DNA of 64,000 nucleotides from Schistosoma mansoni (taxonomy: Eukaryota; Platyhelminthes; Trematoda; Strigeidida; Schistosomatidae). Numbering within the stretch: the first letter of the stretch is position 1; each line of letters opens with the position of its first letter. The position numbers and the translations under genes are program-made. The stretch spans positions 23,888,872-23,952,871 of the forward strand of contig NC_031495.1 in assembly GCF_000237925.1 (NCBI RefSeq), in the 5' to 3' direction. Below are positions 46,391-60,154 of the stretch, one piece after another. The notes under the pieces were generated by a model. It had not been told where the DNA came from. It did not search any database and worked only from the letters and a program-made list of their open reading frames with translations.

Positions 46391-49300
46391 CAAACAATCC
46401 AAACGAACTATCCTACACTTTTTTCACTTCTAAAGAGTTAAAAAGAAAGTGAACTCGGTGAGTTGAATCATGGATTGGTTCAAGTTAGACACGTATTAAA
46501 AACGAGAGGACATCAGTTTTCTATGCTATGAAAACCCACTGAAAGTTCAGAGAGGAAAACCATGATTTCAGGTTTAGAAAACATCACTAAAAAAATCTGG
46601 TGTTCTAATTTTTTAACTTGAGTGGTCTTTGGTTTTTCATGGGTACTTAGTCTCTGATGTAAAGTATATTTACAAAAAATCACCAAATACTCTCAATCTT
46701 AGCCGTATTTTAAGTTTAGGTCAAAATAAAGAAAACTATTTAGTGCCTCATACTAATAATAGCTAATTTAAAGTCAATATAACAAATGAAACCTGTTAGT
46801 TATGGAGGAAAAGCCTTTTTTCGACTCAATAAACCTAGCCTGATCAAGAATGAATCGTCACTCTGACTCAACACAATAAGATTAGAAGAAAAATAATGAA
46901 AATAAATAAGTTTCAGCTTTCAGACTGGATTACTAAATAGTCAGGACCATCTTTTCGGTATTCGATCAGATGGAATCCATCACATTCAGGTCATTAAGTT
47001 GAGATCTAATGGTTTATATTATTAATATCAGTCAGTTTGCAATATAGCAGATCATTATTTTTCTCATTTTTACTACTAATAAATACTTTTCATCACTGAA
47101 GATTGTATGCTATTCATAAAAGTGAAGAACACTAAATTTGGAATTCCTGTTTATAGCACCTATATTTAACACATAGATTGCTGGATTTTCGAGTAATTAA
47201 AAGTAAGTAGAATAACCCTGAATAATGAAAATATTTGTTCAACTTTATTAGGATTAATTGAGTGTAATCTGTTGAGATTTTGACTATACGAGTGTGCAAG
47301 CATTCAGTCAATGATCTATAACATAAACTCTTCGTTATCAATTTAATGAGTCAGAATATTACAGATTATAATATTCCAGGAATCCAATAGCTGTTCTCCA
47401 TCTATCTGACTTGATAATATATTTTGTGTATTTTCTTCGATTAAAAATAGTTCTCACTAATGTCCGAAAGTTTCTTAATTCTCAATCACAATCTATAAAT
47501 ACATTTATTTTCTTAAGAGTTATTCAAAAACCAAAAAAGAAATAAAATTAAAGTTGATTTCTTCCAATCTCACTAATCTAGCGGACTAAACGTATATAAA
47601 AGGACCATTAAAGGAAGAGTAGATTGAAACGTGGGTTTTAATATGAATATGAATATACAGATGAGCCTCGAGTTGCTGAACTTGTATATTTAGATACAAT
47701 AAAACAATAAATATAAAAAAAACTAAACAATGGACCTGCATAAAGCCACACGTACATGAAAATATATATAACTAGTTTACCGCCTGAGTTAACTTACTGT
47801 GAATAATGAGAACCGATTGATAAACTTATTTTATATGCTTTTTCTATCATAGAAAGAGATACATATATTTGAAAGGGGCTTGGTAAATAAACGATTTTTG
47901 TTTTATTTTGTACTGTGGTCTATGTGATGTAATAACTTACATTTTGCAGTACAGTCTGTTAATTTCAGTCAATCTACATTGACTGCGTTAATACCATTTT
48001 GCTGATGACACAACTTTTCGAACAAATACTTCAGGTCGGTAGCCTGTGAAATAGGTAAATTTATTATTTGCTGTAAAAAAAACAGATGGGTATCATATCA
48101 AAATATCTTTGTGTTCACTACATACAGTCATATTGTCTGTAATTGTAATTATTATTTATTATCTCAGAATGGTTTATCGCCAACTTCACACCTTTCTAAG
48201 AGTAGATATCAAATTTCTTAAAATAATCACTGTAATCGCATAAAAATAATTGTGATTTACAATCACTTTCTTACTTAAATTAACATTCAGTGGACATGAG
48301 TAAAACAGTTTTCCGCCAATTACACTGAATGTGTCCATTGTCCCAATCTACATACCAGTCTTTCATCAGTAAAGTGTGATGAAAATAAATCTCTACCAGG
48401 AGTCATATTTATGGAAAAAGATTCCAAATAAAATAACAAATAACACTAAGTTATGAATTAAGAACCATGGAATCAAACGTCAAATAAGTAAGTAATCTAA
48501 TGGAAACTAAGTGATTTTAGGGTTGATGGTTAGATTATTGATGGATTTGTGGGTGATATTGTTAAAAAGTCCTAAAATAGAAAGATCAAACCATACAGTA
48601 CACATCAGTCCTTAATATTTCTTCTATTGACATCATTAATTGACAAAAACAATTGTCCTACTAATCATACATATTTTGAAATTCGAAATCATGAAATGTT
48701 AATTCCTTTATGTGTACGACAAAGTTCTACATCTAAAACTTAAATTAACATGTCTAATAATGTTAGTATATCGTATTTCTTAAAAAAATTCGGGTCACTT
48801 ATCATGATCTAATTTGCTTCATTCTAATAATATTCACCAGTAAAATGAATCCTAGTATTCAGAAATAATAATGAACGGTTTACGTCATGGTTGACTGATG
48901 TCCAATTGATGAAATACAACCATTCCGAACAATAAATGCATATTTTTAATCGAATAATGTTCAGAAATTAAATAATTTCCCCATGGTTGAATATGTATGG
49001 TAAATTACTTCATATTGACCTAATTACTTAATATTTTTTTAATTATTTATCACCACCATACCTACCACTAGTACAATAATATTCTTGGTAGATTAGGTCG
49101 ACCAAGTTATTTGACGGTCAAATCAAACAAAAGGCAATTAACAAAAATATTTCCAATATAATAACTTAGATTAGAATATTATCATTAACTAATAATGGTT
49201 TAAATATACTTCCATTTACCTACCATTTATTGCTAGCGTTTTGGGTATAATACAGTAGCTATTTATTGACTTTGTAAAAAAATTAGTGGTAAAGCCTACG

Positions 49301-50550
49301 TATAATAAATTGACTACATTTCGTGTTTAAATGTTAGCTAAGTGGATGCCTGAAGTTAACTTATCAAAATAAAGCTCATAATGATCTTCAGTAAATAAGT
49401 AGACCACTAGAAACACTACAATAATACACCTGAAAACAGTGTGCTAGTTTAATGCAGAGTATCAGCATAAAGGTTCATACATATATAAATGATGAACTTC
49501 TTAAACGATGAAAGAATTCTTCTGAATTACTGTTTTAATCATAATCGAATCTTGGGTTCGTAATAAAACCATTTTTCTACTGCTAATCAACTTCTATTCA
49601 TCAAGTTTCAGTCAGGCTTTCAGACTTAATACCTTGAAATGGCGATGTGTTTCGTTTGATGTCATGTGGTTGAGTAAAACAGGTAGGAGGCTTTGAAACT
49701 CGTCTACGCCGTAGTTGACACTCATTCATAATGTATATCTGTAACTGTTAGAATGATTCGACCATGTTACTCTATGTCTCATTTTTAGTCGTTTCGGTAT
49801 AAATATGGTCGCTAAATATTGAGTATATATTTCAGTTCAAAGACATTTATCTTTGTGAAAACTGGTTTTCCTTGGGTAAAAATATTTAAAACCGTAATTC
49901 TCAAATATCATTGTTCATTGGCAACTTGTCAAATTAGTTCACATCATAGTATAACTAATTCTTCAATCATCCAGAATGTATTTGATGATAGTGGTGATTG
50001 TAGTTAAAAAAACTGATGTCACCTTAAAATACTAAACTCTTTGTCTTGAGTATCATTCACTAACCTATTAGATCCAGATACACAGGCTGGGAACAAACAC
50101 TTATAAAGTACAAGTTACCGTAAATAGCGTATATTTTTTGCCTGGAGAAAGCGTTTTTATGTGTCTTATTTTCTACATTTAACTGATTGCTTACTTTTCA
50201 TTTGAAGTCATCCCTGTTAGTTTTTTCTTCTATGTTTTATATATTCTATACAAATCTTATTAGATCACATTTGAATTTAATTGTGATATATACATTTTGA
50301 AAACACATATATCAGTTTTTATCCATAAATCGTAACTAAATTGTTCATTACTAAAGACAATACTTTTGCTTACTCAATGCTTTATTCGCTAGAAACTACT
50401 GCAAAAAATATTTCCTGGTATGAAATGTTACCTTTTATATGAAAACATATTTTGCGAACCAGCGTTTGTAAGTATACAAGAACTTTCTTCTAAATTAGAG
50501 CGAATAGTTCCATAGTATTTGGGCGCCGAGTTGATGTAAGACATCAAATG
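46391..50550. other. 4.2 kb AT-rich intergenic, nothing recognised
   Basis: I found no gene, no family A-F copy and no strong inverted repeat here. Short open frames have random-looking composition. Confidence 0.45.
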
Positions 50551-50696
50551 AGAATAATATATTTGTAAAATCTCAGCGAATGAATTTGAAGTAAATCCAA
50601 GGAAATATTTCCTTGAAAAAGCTTGAACCAGATTACCAGGCGAAACGCTGGATTTACTTCAATATCATTCGCTGAGATTTTACAAATATATTATTC
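50551..50696. repeat. Foldback with 48-bp arms
   Basis: The left arm 50551-50599 (starting AGAATAATATATTTGTAAAA) and right arm 50649-50696 (ending TTTTACAAATATATTATTC) are near-perfect reverse complements. The 50-base loop holds a smaller hairpin AAGGAAATATTTCCTT. Not similar to families A-F. Confidence 0.8.
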
Positions 50697-50767
50697 CTAC
50701 TCAACGTTTGTACTGTTTTTAAAATAACCATTTCATGAATAAAAAACATTTTCAGTTGTTTATTACT

Positions 50768-50996
50768 ACTTGTTTGAATCTTCTCATTGATGTTTAGGAC
50801 TGCAACTGGTCACTATCTAATTGGCATATGTGTATACTGTGCGTATTGCCCCGATATAGCCTTATTTCACAAGCATGATAAGCAAACATGGATAGAGGCT
50901 AGCAGATGCAGGTACATCTATCTGACGAATCCCAAATAGGACAAAACGGTCGTCCTGGATTCCACTGCTAGCCACTACCCATCTTTGCTTACAATT
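50768..50996. mobile_element. Family B inverted pair with ribozyme at the hairpin tip
   Basis: A minus part at 50768-50906 is followed directly by a plus part at 50905-50996. TAAGCAAACATGGATAGAGG-CTAGCAG on the left pairs with CTGCTAGCC-ACTACCCATCTTTGCTTA on the right. The hammerhead (50916-50960) sits in the loop with core CTGACGA but AAAA in place of GAAA and a weaker stem I. Confidence 0.75.
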
Positions 50997-51397
50997 TTCA
51001 GTTATTTCTTAGGAATTGTTTGATAAATGTTCGAAAGGTAGTCACTTTAACAGAAAACAGCACAAATAAGTATTTATAGTACTTATTTGTATGTTTGCTT
51101 CTATTCGATGAAATATACTTGAAATTGAAATACTTGAGCTCATTTTACTCCAGACAACACATAGCGAACGAAGCTTATAGTTCTTAGCTCTCTTAATCTG
51201 AATACATAATCATTTCAGGAACTAGGGATTGATTCAATAGTCTGTGATCACTTTCTACTATGATAGAATTTATGAACATAAAATCTCATACTTGGATATA
51301 AAATTAGTAAATTGTTAACTTTAGCCATCATTAACAGTACATGAATTGTAAGAGCTAAGTAAACGTGTCCTTTAATAAAAATGTCAACTATATGGTA
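50997..51397. other. AT-rich intergenic, nothing recognised
   Basis: No gene or repeat copy supported. Confidence 0.5.
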
Positions 51398-51690
51398 TTT
51401 TTCAAAGTTGAAATCATGAGACGATTGAAGCTAGACCACCATGGAAAACCTGGAAGCACTGGACAGCCGTTTCATCCTACTATGGGACTCTTCAACAGTG
51501 CGCATCCACGATCCCGCACTCGCGAGATTGGAACCCAGAACCTACCAGTCTCGAGCCAGAGCCCTTAACCGATAGACCACTAAGCCAGAATCTAATGCTT
51601 CCAGGTTTTACATGGTGATCTAGCTTCAATCGACTCATGATTTCAACTTTGAAAAATACTGAAATCTCCACGAAACCCCTTCTAAACTGA
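51398..51690. mobile_element. Family C SINE with inverted 3' partner
   Basis: A minus copy from the 3' module through hammerhead, B box and A box (51398-51592) is joined to a plus-strand 3' module (51593-51690: ATGCTTCCAGGTTTTACATG ... CCACGAAACCCCTTCT). Unlike the other pairs, the plus part lacks the tRNA-like head. Confidence 0.75.
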
Positions 51691-54600
51691 GGTTATAAAG
51701 GTATTGACTATTATCAAGATAGTTTTATAATAAGGTTATAATTAAAATGTAAATCTATTTTGAATTGTTTTTATGAATAATTAATTTGCTTTTGGTTTTG
51801 ATGTTTTCTATAAAAGTGTTGTGAGAAGTTAAACCTTTATTTGTTCAAGAAATAATATACAGGTGAATCTCTAGTAGAGACTGAGATTTTAATTAAATTA
51901 TTCTAAAAAATTTCATTATATCAAAGCGCATAAAGAGATGAATGAAATAAAGGTACTTTTGAAGAATGCTAGATATATAATCAGTGTAACGATAGAAAAT
52001 CTAAGGTCAAAGGAAATAGTAAGAAAATTAAAAACTACAGCAGGTGTTCCATCAAAGATTGCGGAATTTATAAAAGTGTTTATGTTTGGGTAATCCGAAA
52101 AATTTCTCGCAATAGACAAAAAAGACTCAGGAAACATAAAGAAGCATTTTATTCAATCAGCGTTGACTAGAAGTTTTGCTATAAACATCACGAAAGTGAA
52201 AATTCCACATGTAGAGTTTCTGATTGACTGATTGATACACTGCTACTATGTTTAGTAGCATTCCGGAATTTTCAGGAAAACTTAAGGGCTTCTAAAATAC
52301 TATACAAACCCTGTATTTTCTGCACATAAATGAACCTTCAGAGTAACGTTCTCTCATATTTTGCGTCTTTTCTCTCGTGTTTAAGTCGCTGTGTAGATTT
52401 AGCTTGGGGGTTAGGAGACTAGCTTAGGATCCGAGTATAGCATTCAGTTAGCAAGACTTATCAGTATAATTGCTTTAAATTAAGGAGTATATAATAAGAG
52501 ATGAATCTACTAAACAAAAAATGAACATTAGAACATGAAAATCTGGTGTGACTAGGTAGAACAGAGGTTAAAACTGTGAATTCGCAATGAATTATTCTGT
52601 CCTTTTTAATATTTTACTGATTTGAAAATAATCTACAGATATCAGTTAAGGACTGAATGCCTTCAAATACAGTTAGATTGGCCATTAAAATTAATTACTT
52701 TGAGTTTTGTATTGAACAGAAAACAGGTATAACAGCCCCAGCTACTTTAATTGACTAATATTACATTGTTCTTAATGGTCCTTCATGAGGAACATTTGTT
52801 CTTAGTTAGATACATCAAAAATCGTGCATCACGATATCAAATCATTCAGATATCTGACTTCCGAAGAACGTGGTCTATAGGATTTGACCAGCTCAAACGT
52901 TTAGGTAACATATACCTAGGTGATTAGTTATTAAGTTCACAGTTGTATCTTTATATGAATAAAATGGTCAAATTCTATAGGCTGATGTCCAGATTAAAAA
53001 TAAAAGAATTTGTTTAATATATTCTCTAAATTTATTATTCTTTATAGAACTCTCAGAAAACGTTGGGTGTTACGGAAAGATATATGTTCCTAACGAAAAT
53101 CTGGGATTTATATTAGATTTGAAATATAATCAACATCATCGCGAACATCTACATACGCTAAATAAACTTTGACTTTCTGATAACTCTACATTTACAATCT
53201 GTTCATAAAACATTTTTTCACATATCTAGCAGTTCCTCACTTAATTAAGTCATATTCATGACTGTAAAATCTAATGAGGATTCAATCGAAGAGAAGGGTG
53301 TTGGTACAGAATAGATGGAATGTGAATATCAGTGTGCTCCAGGACGCTAATTTTGTCCTATTTAAAACTCAATAGTTGGACGTACTTGAATCCCAGAGTT
53401 GATTTTCACTCCGGAACACGAAATCAATACTGTTTGCCTAAAAATGTCCTCGCGTTACTCAGGTACATTCACTTAACAAGTTCCAAAGAGAACGAAATGC
53501 ATATCGGTCCTTGATATAGAAAACAAACGTTTTCATTATTAAATGTGTATTTGGAAGTGTTTTCAATGTTTGTCACTCTTCGAGTTTAAAACAAAGAATA
53601 ACACCTCCTGTAGAAAAAATAGGCAAATACTCGAGAGTTTCAAGCTTAGAATAACTAAAAAATCAGTGACAGCGAATTAACATATTGACAGAGGACGAGA
53701 ACATACCAGTTGTAGTGGATTTTTGAACCAATTTTGAGAACAGTTCTAAAACCATTTATTTTCCACTCTATTCCAAACTTGAATTCACATTATGTTCAAA
53801 CTACGTTTGTCTGCATTCATATGTTCAATCCCAAAACAGATTCAATCAATACAAAAAGGACTTAAATTACAAGATGTATCAATGTTGTTATGTCTAGAAA
53901 ACTCATTCATGAACAAACAAAGAGTATATTCAAAAAACTTGGCTTCGATTATGACTGTGGTAAACATTTTGTAGACATCTTAATCACTTGGTAGTGATAG
54001 CTAATCCAGTCAACTAATTTTTGTTATTCAGCCCTTGAAGCAAATTATTATTTGAGGAAAGCAGTGAACTTTGCAAAGACAGTAAGAATTTCTGCATTTA
54101 AAACTGTCAACTGTATCATTTGTGCTGCTAACTGATAAAACCTCATTGCCAAGTAAATATTTCGTTTTATTCTCTAATTTGAATGAGGCCTAATGTCTGT
54201 GGTTTTTCATTGATTTACGCTAGGACTGAATAGTTTACTACATATCCATAATGCTTATGAGGACAATGAATACAATATGAGACAAATTAATACCGTACAA
54301 AGTGAAATGTCTAAAGTACATTGTTAGCTAACGATCGTTACTTGTTATAAGCCAATGCATGTAATACGTGATAACTCTTAGGATTAAAGCTCATAAATTG
54401 GTTTCTATTTTGCTTAGTTCATTGTCTAACCAATATGAGCGAAAACTGATCAAGATCATGAATGTTTTATTTAATTATCTCTACACTAGAGAAGTTAAAA
54501 ATTTATAGTTAATTCCTTTGATCACGTAATGTGCAAATATGTAGTTTTATTATTAACTATTGCTGCTTTAATCCCAATAGTAAAATGTTCCATGTTAGAT

Positions 54601-54814
54601 TTATGTTTATGTTAAAATCGTAAAATCCATGATCCACTCTCACTTTGTTTGATTATTTATTTTTTCTGTCTTTAAAGCCATCATGTAGTAGATTTTAACG
54701 TAGATCAATGAGTACGTCTTTCTGATGAACTGAAATCCATCCAATGACACTAAGATAAATGATTTCAGGTATCTTTGACTCAGGTTCAACAGCTCTCACA
54801 CAATTATTCATACA
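51691..54814. other. AT-rich intergenic with a relic of family B
   Basis: No gene seen. A decayed reverse family B relic lies at about 53308-53485 (CAGTGTGCTCCAGGACGCTA, ACTTGAATCCCAGAGTTGAT, ATCAATACTGTTTGCC). Confidence 0.4.
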
Positions 54815-55252
54815 TATTTCGATAGTGTAATAAGACGAAGATTATCAGAACTATGTGATATATTAGCGCAATACATTTCGAACAATCTGATCACACATAT
54901 ACAAGTACATTTATATATAAAAATAAAAGGTCAACTAGACTGGAATTGGGGGGTAAGAGTAGACAAGGATAATAATAACAGTAATAAGCATAATGTGAAA
55001 ACCATTTGACAACTAATCACTCTGAATAATAAGCTAATATTACTAGGGTAGGTTTAAGGTGAGAACAAACTGTTTTTAAATACACAAAGGGGGTTTGAAT
55101 TTTCGTATGGCTAAGGCTTCAAAAAACCTTAGTAAATCATAGTATATAAATGTTTTTAACAAGTATATGTGTGATCAGATTGTTCGAAATGTATTACGTT
55201 AATATATCACATAGTTCTGATAATCTTCGTCTTCTTATTACACTATCGAAAT
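54815..55252. repeat. Large inverted repeat, arms about 106-111 bp
   Basis: The left arm 54815 to about 54920 (ATTTCGATAGTGTAATAAGA ... GAACAATCTGATCACACATA) and right arm 55142-55252 (TATGTGTGATCAGATTGTTC ... TTACACTATCGAAAT) are near-perfect reverse complements, separated by about 220 bp of unrelated sequence. Ends do not match families A-F and I see no transposase. Confidence 0.8.
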
Positions 55253-58200
55253 TTATCAAAGGGACCAATTGCTTTATATTTCATACATATTTACCCGTAT
55301 ATCTTCAGTTTGCAAATCAGCATTATGCATAATTAAACTTACAACTTGATCAATAAATGGAACATAGATACATTTTTTAAATGACAAGTAATTTCAATAT
55401 TTTCTATGCAAATATACTAGTATGTGATCAATTTTATTGATTTACAAAATTCAATCGATTCTTTCTGTTACTTTAAATTATTTGGTTATAGATATATTGA
55501 AATAAACAAAAGTGAATAATTTGAAACTTTGAAAAAATCAAAAGAGGTTTAACAAGAAATTTGAATTTGAATTACTTTCCCGGAAAAAATCAAAACTGGT
55601 GATTTTTACATGTGAATGATTTCAGACTTTCCTACAAGATCTGGATTATCACTAATACATATCAGAATAACTAATTTATGCTCCGAATAATAAGTTAAAT
55701 GTGGATAGTTTTTTTCAGTACATATACTAGTGAAGTTTCGTAGAAATTCAAGCTTTGGAATGTTGAACTTTTGTATTTAGATTGAAAATATAATGACTGC
55801 AGTCAATAGTGAAAATGCATTTCTTATCCTAACTGATCATTGAATAGTAACCGATGTTACGTTTTTTTAGTGTCCTGTACAAAATGGAATGCAAGTGTTC
55901 CGACATCACACTAACTTGTTTGGATGTTTGGACAAAGTTGAACGATATCAAGTGACATTTATGTTTTACAATTAAAATCAATCAGAACTATCTACTAGAC
56001 AAACATGGCGTTCTAACTATTGAACAAACTATCAGTGCGAACAATTTGATTCTGTAGAAAGTTACCAGCAAGCAGAACAGCTCAGTGACAACTTCTTTGA
56101 CTGTGATACTATGTGATGCAGGTTGAAATCACATACAAAACGCGATCCCCACTTGATTATATATATGCTTTGCGGTAGAGTATCAATCAGGATGAAAATG
56201 AGATTCGGGACTATTACAATCTACACAATAGGTCTAGCGAGATATTTTTATTTCATTAAAAACAGAGAAAATGGTTTTAATGTTGAGGGACTGAAACCCA
56301 TAGCATTTGCATTGACAGAAATATTTTTTTTAAGTATCAAAAGCGGTACTGCAGATCAGTGTTTTGTACAAAAATACATGACATTTTTATGATGTCGAAA
56401 TTAAATAAGGCCTAATGGTGCATTTACTCATAAATAAAAATCAGGTAATATTAGCATATGTGACACATGTTAAGTCCTTTAATGGAATTATCATATTGTG
56501 GTCATTTATATGATACATTATACGTAATCATATGCATCATACGCAATTAAACAAACAGTGGTACGGAGCTTAGAACACATACGTACTGATTGTATGACAA
56601 ACAACTAATGTATCAAGAAAAAATAACGATTTCAGCTGAATAACATATATACTTTTCTTTTATTCAGGTCCTCATCGGCTGCTTTACAACCTGCAATACT
56701 GTTTATATGAGTTTACTGTGCTGTATTTTTAATTTTCACCAATTTTTGTTTACGTAGATCATGAGACAATGATTTTAATTCACCTCTATGATTTTCCAGT
56801 CTCATCCTAACTGACATACTCAGAACATTTTCAGGCTTGTAAACTCTAATATATGAATAAATCAGATTATCAATTAAGTTTACCTACGCAAGAAGCCCAT
56901 ATGAAACGAAGACACGTTAACATATTCCATTAGAAGACATTACAAAGAAATTATACAAAGCATCATATGTTCATTTTGTATGTCATGTGCTGTTATTGCA
57001 TTTATTTTTAATTTCGAGTTAATGTAATGTAAAGATTTATCCGACATTAATGTCAATAGTATTTAGTATTTGTGTCTCTACAAAATGTGATCATAAATAT
57101 GTATATAATATAATAAAATCATTAGTTTGTTTTCAAAAGAAAAAATGGAGACAACAACCATATAGTTATGGACATCAAGCTACTTCATCCAAGGTAGATA
57201 GTACAAGTTGTTCGGTAATTGTGAAGAAATTTTAATAGTTCACCTATGCTTGCGTTATGTGTTGACGATGTTGTCTAGAAGAACAATGGAAGCTTCACAA
57301 CTTAATCATCCAGCTCAGAGGAAATAACACCTACAGTATTCTTATTTTGAGCTATAGTTGTTCTCCATCATTTCAAAATAATTATTTATTGAGACCGTTG
57401 ATAATAGACACCCAGGATTATACTGGTGTTGAAAACAGAGGTATGATGTATATAATAAAAAAATTGATCACAAAGTTAAACGGGTTCAATTATCAACAGT
57501 GAAGTAAAATTTAAGCTGATTTAAAGTGGATAGTTTGATTAAATAATCCTTACTAATGTTATTTAATGCAATATGTATTGATGCAACAGTGAAATGTTTA
57601 TATCATAATTTACTATTCAGAATCATTAGTCCGGTAAAATCCCGTGCTTGAAATGGGTTCCAAAGAAAATTCTTTCGCTTACTGTACCTAGTAATGTGCT
57701 ATTATTTGCTTCTTACCTAGGAATATGAAATTTCGTTCTTTATCTCCCATTAGATTTGATGTTTTTGAATCATATCAACATGAATAATAATTAAAATTTG
57801 GTATTGATGTTCAAATTTTTCCATAGTGATAGAGTTTTTTCAACAGCTCATAAGGTTATCAAGTATACATGTATGGTTTGACCGGTTAAATAGAATTTTA
57901 ATGCATTTCACTATTCAAAGACTAGTTCCAAAAACTGTAGTGAATACAGATCCCATAATCCTATTTAAGTCCTATTGAAGATATGCCTTTTGAAAAATTT
58001 AAATGAAATCTATGACCTGATCAAATTAAAATATGATGTACCAGCTTTTTATCTAAAGAAAATTTACCTCAAAAGAATCAGGATGACGACGATATTAAGA
58101 TAATCAATATAGCCAGCAACAACGTTTATCTGTAGTAACAAACGATGATATACTAATGTACGATATTCAACTTCTGAATTGTGTTATACTAATGTTTACA

Positions 58201-60154
58201 AATAAAAACTTTACTATAAATCCATATTTGTATATGTGATAATAAATAATTACATTTAATAGACTAAGTACAGAAGTAAAATGTCAATTCCACAGCTCCT
58301 TTTAAAAAATCAACTATTTTTTCTATTAATATTAGTTGGAGTTCCGAACACAGTATAAAGAGTTTCCAAACTTTCTTGTAATTACTAACTTGTAAACTAA
58401 CTGAGAAATCTAAATTTATTGATACAAAAACTATGATCCGAAAAGTCAGAACTTATTTTTACGTTAAGCTCAACCACTTACTACAACATATTACTGTATG
58501 TTCGTAATCTACTCCCAGTTTTACATTCCATTAGACGGTGAAAGAAGATACTCATTTGCATAAAACGTTAACTTTAGGGATTTCTTATCTGATTCATCAA
58601 ACAGTATCAATAAATTTCATAAAATTAAGAAAATACTAGGGAGCATGACTTGATAACTTTTAACTAATATTTATTAAACATTTTGATATGAATTATTCAT
58701 ATATTTACATCGGTATCAAGACTAATCATATGGGGGAAATTGTACCTGGAACTCTGTACATGAAACGACCGATAGCTCAGTGTTGACTTACAAAAATCGC
58801 TTATCCAATTTCGTCTGTCTCCAACAGACTGAAAATGAATAAATATTGTTTAGAAGGGGTTTGTATTTCAGTATAAAAGTCATATGAATATCACAGTATA
58901 TTATTATGTGCAATATATATAAACTACTATTCATGTTATATGGACCTGGTAATCATTAATAAGTTATCATTATCATCATTGTCTTTCAGGATGTTAACGG
59001 AAATACACAGAATGGAAAGATTTAAAGACTTTAAACCATAATGTAAATGAGTTCTCTTAAAGGAAATTAAATGAAATCGATAAAAGTGAATGATAATTCC
59101 AATTCTTTAATTATTTGTCCTGACAATTAAATCAATCAAATGATTTTTTTTAAAAACGATACTCAACTTGAAATGTCTATTTACGATGACAACAAGAAAT
59201 ATCTATATACTTTATTTTTTCCACAATTATTTATACCCTCCCCCCTTTCAGAAATAAAATTATTATATTTTATTTAGAAATAGTTTTAAAAGTATTCACA
59301 CAATTAAGTGTAATCAAACTTCTTTCTATATTGATGATTGGCAGCTTTATTTTTTTACTTGTACTTTTATATTTTATCAAAACTTTATTTCCTACAAAAG
59401 TGCACAATTTCACTTTTATCTATTATTAAAACAAAACAAAACAATGAAAATTGACAATATAAAGATATTTATTTGTTCAGTTTTTACACATCATTAAGAT
59501 ATATATATATATATATATTTGGCGCCAATCTATTTGAATACCCACATAAAACAAAAGCATATTTGTCTGCATCATATGCATTTGGCAGTAACATAATAAT
59601 TAAAAAAAAATTAATAAAATAGATTAATTAATTAGTTGATTTTATTCAAGATATTGATTTATGAACTTGTAAACTCTATTAGAACTGCTAATTATTTGGT
59701 TGTATCAGCAAATTACAAATAGAATACAATTGAATAGTATCAAATTTATTAATTGTTTGTTGTTAACTGCTATTTCCCTAACAGTTTGAAGGAGAGTATA
59801 GTGTTATTTGTAGAGCACAATCGAAATAGTACCATACTTTACTTTTTATTTCTACTTTTGTTCTTATCCCTGACTGAAGATGTATGTCTATGTTGAGCAA
59901 TTTCAGAAGCTATTCATTCCATACTTATCGACACAGGATTACTAAAGTCATACATTAATGCCTAACATACTTTTTTATTTATGCGGTAACAGTACAGATA
60001 AAATGGTTGCTCGTTTTATCGAAAGTATTGTAAAATAATAAATACTTTAAAGACTTATAAGTTCTACCTATTAATGGCTTATGTCGAAACAGTTTTCATA
60101 CAGTTTTAGTTGAAAAATAGGTAACCTCCGAAGTCAATCAATTTGAAAGTTCAG
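55253..60154. other. 4.9 kb AT-rich, nothing firmly recognised
   Basis: No gene called. A short family C 3'-end-like piece (AGAAGGGGTTTGTATTTCAG) lies near 58853-58885, and an (AT)n run at 59499-59519. A possible tiny terminal exon at 59783-59827 (CCTAACAG acceptor, then 14 codons and a stop) is too short to judge. Confidence 0.4.

Noticed and set aside
56123-56392. 89-residue open frame
   Set aside because: No splice context, no family resemblance, no second line of evidence.
59783-59827. Possible terminal exon (14 codons and stop) after CCTAACAG
   Set aside because: Too short to separate from chance; noted only in case transcripts support it.
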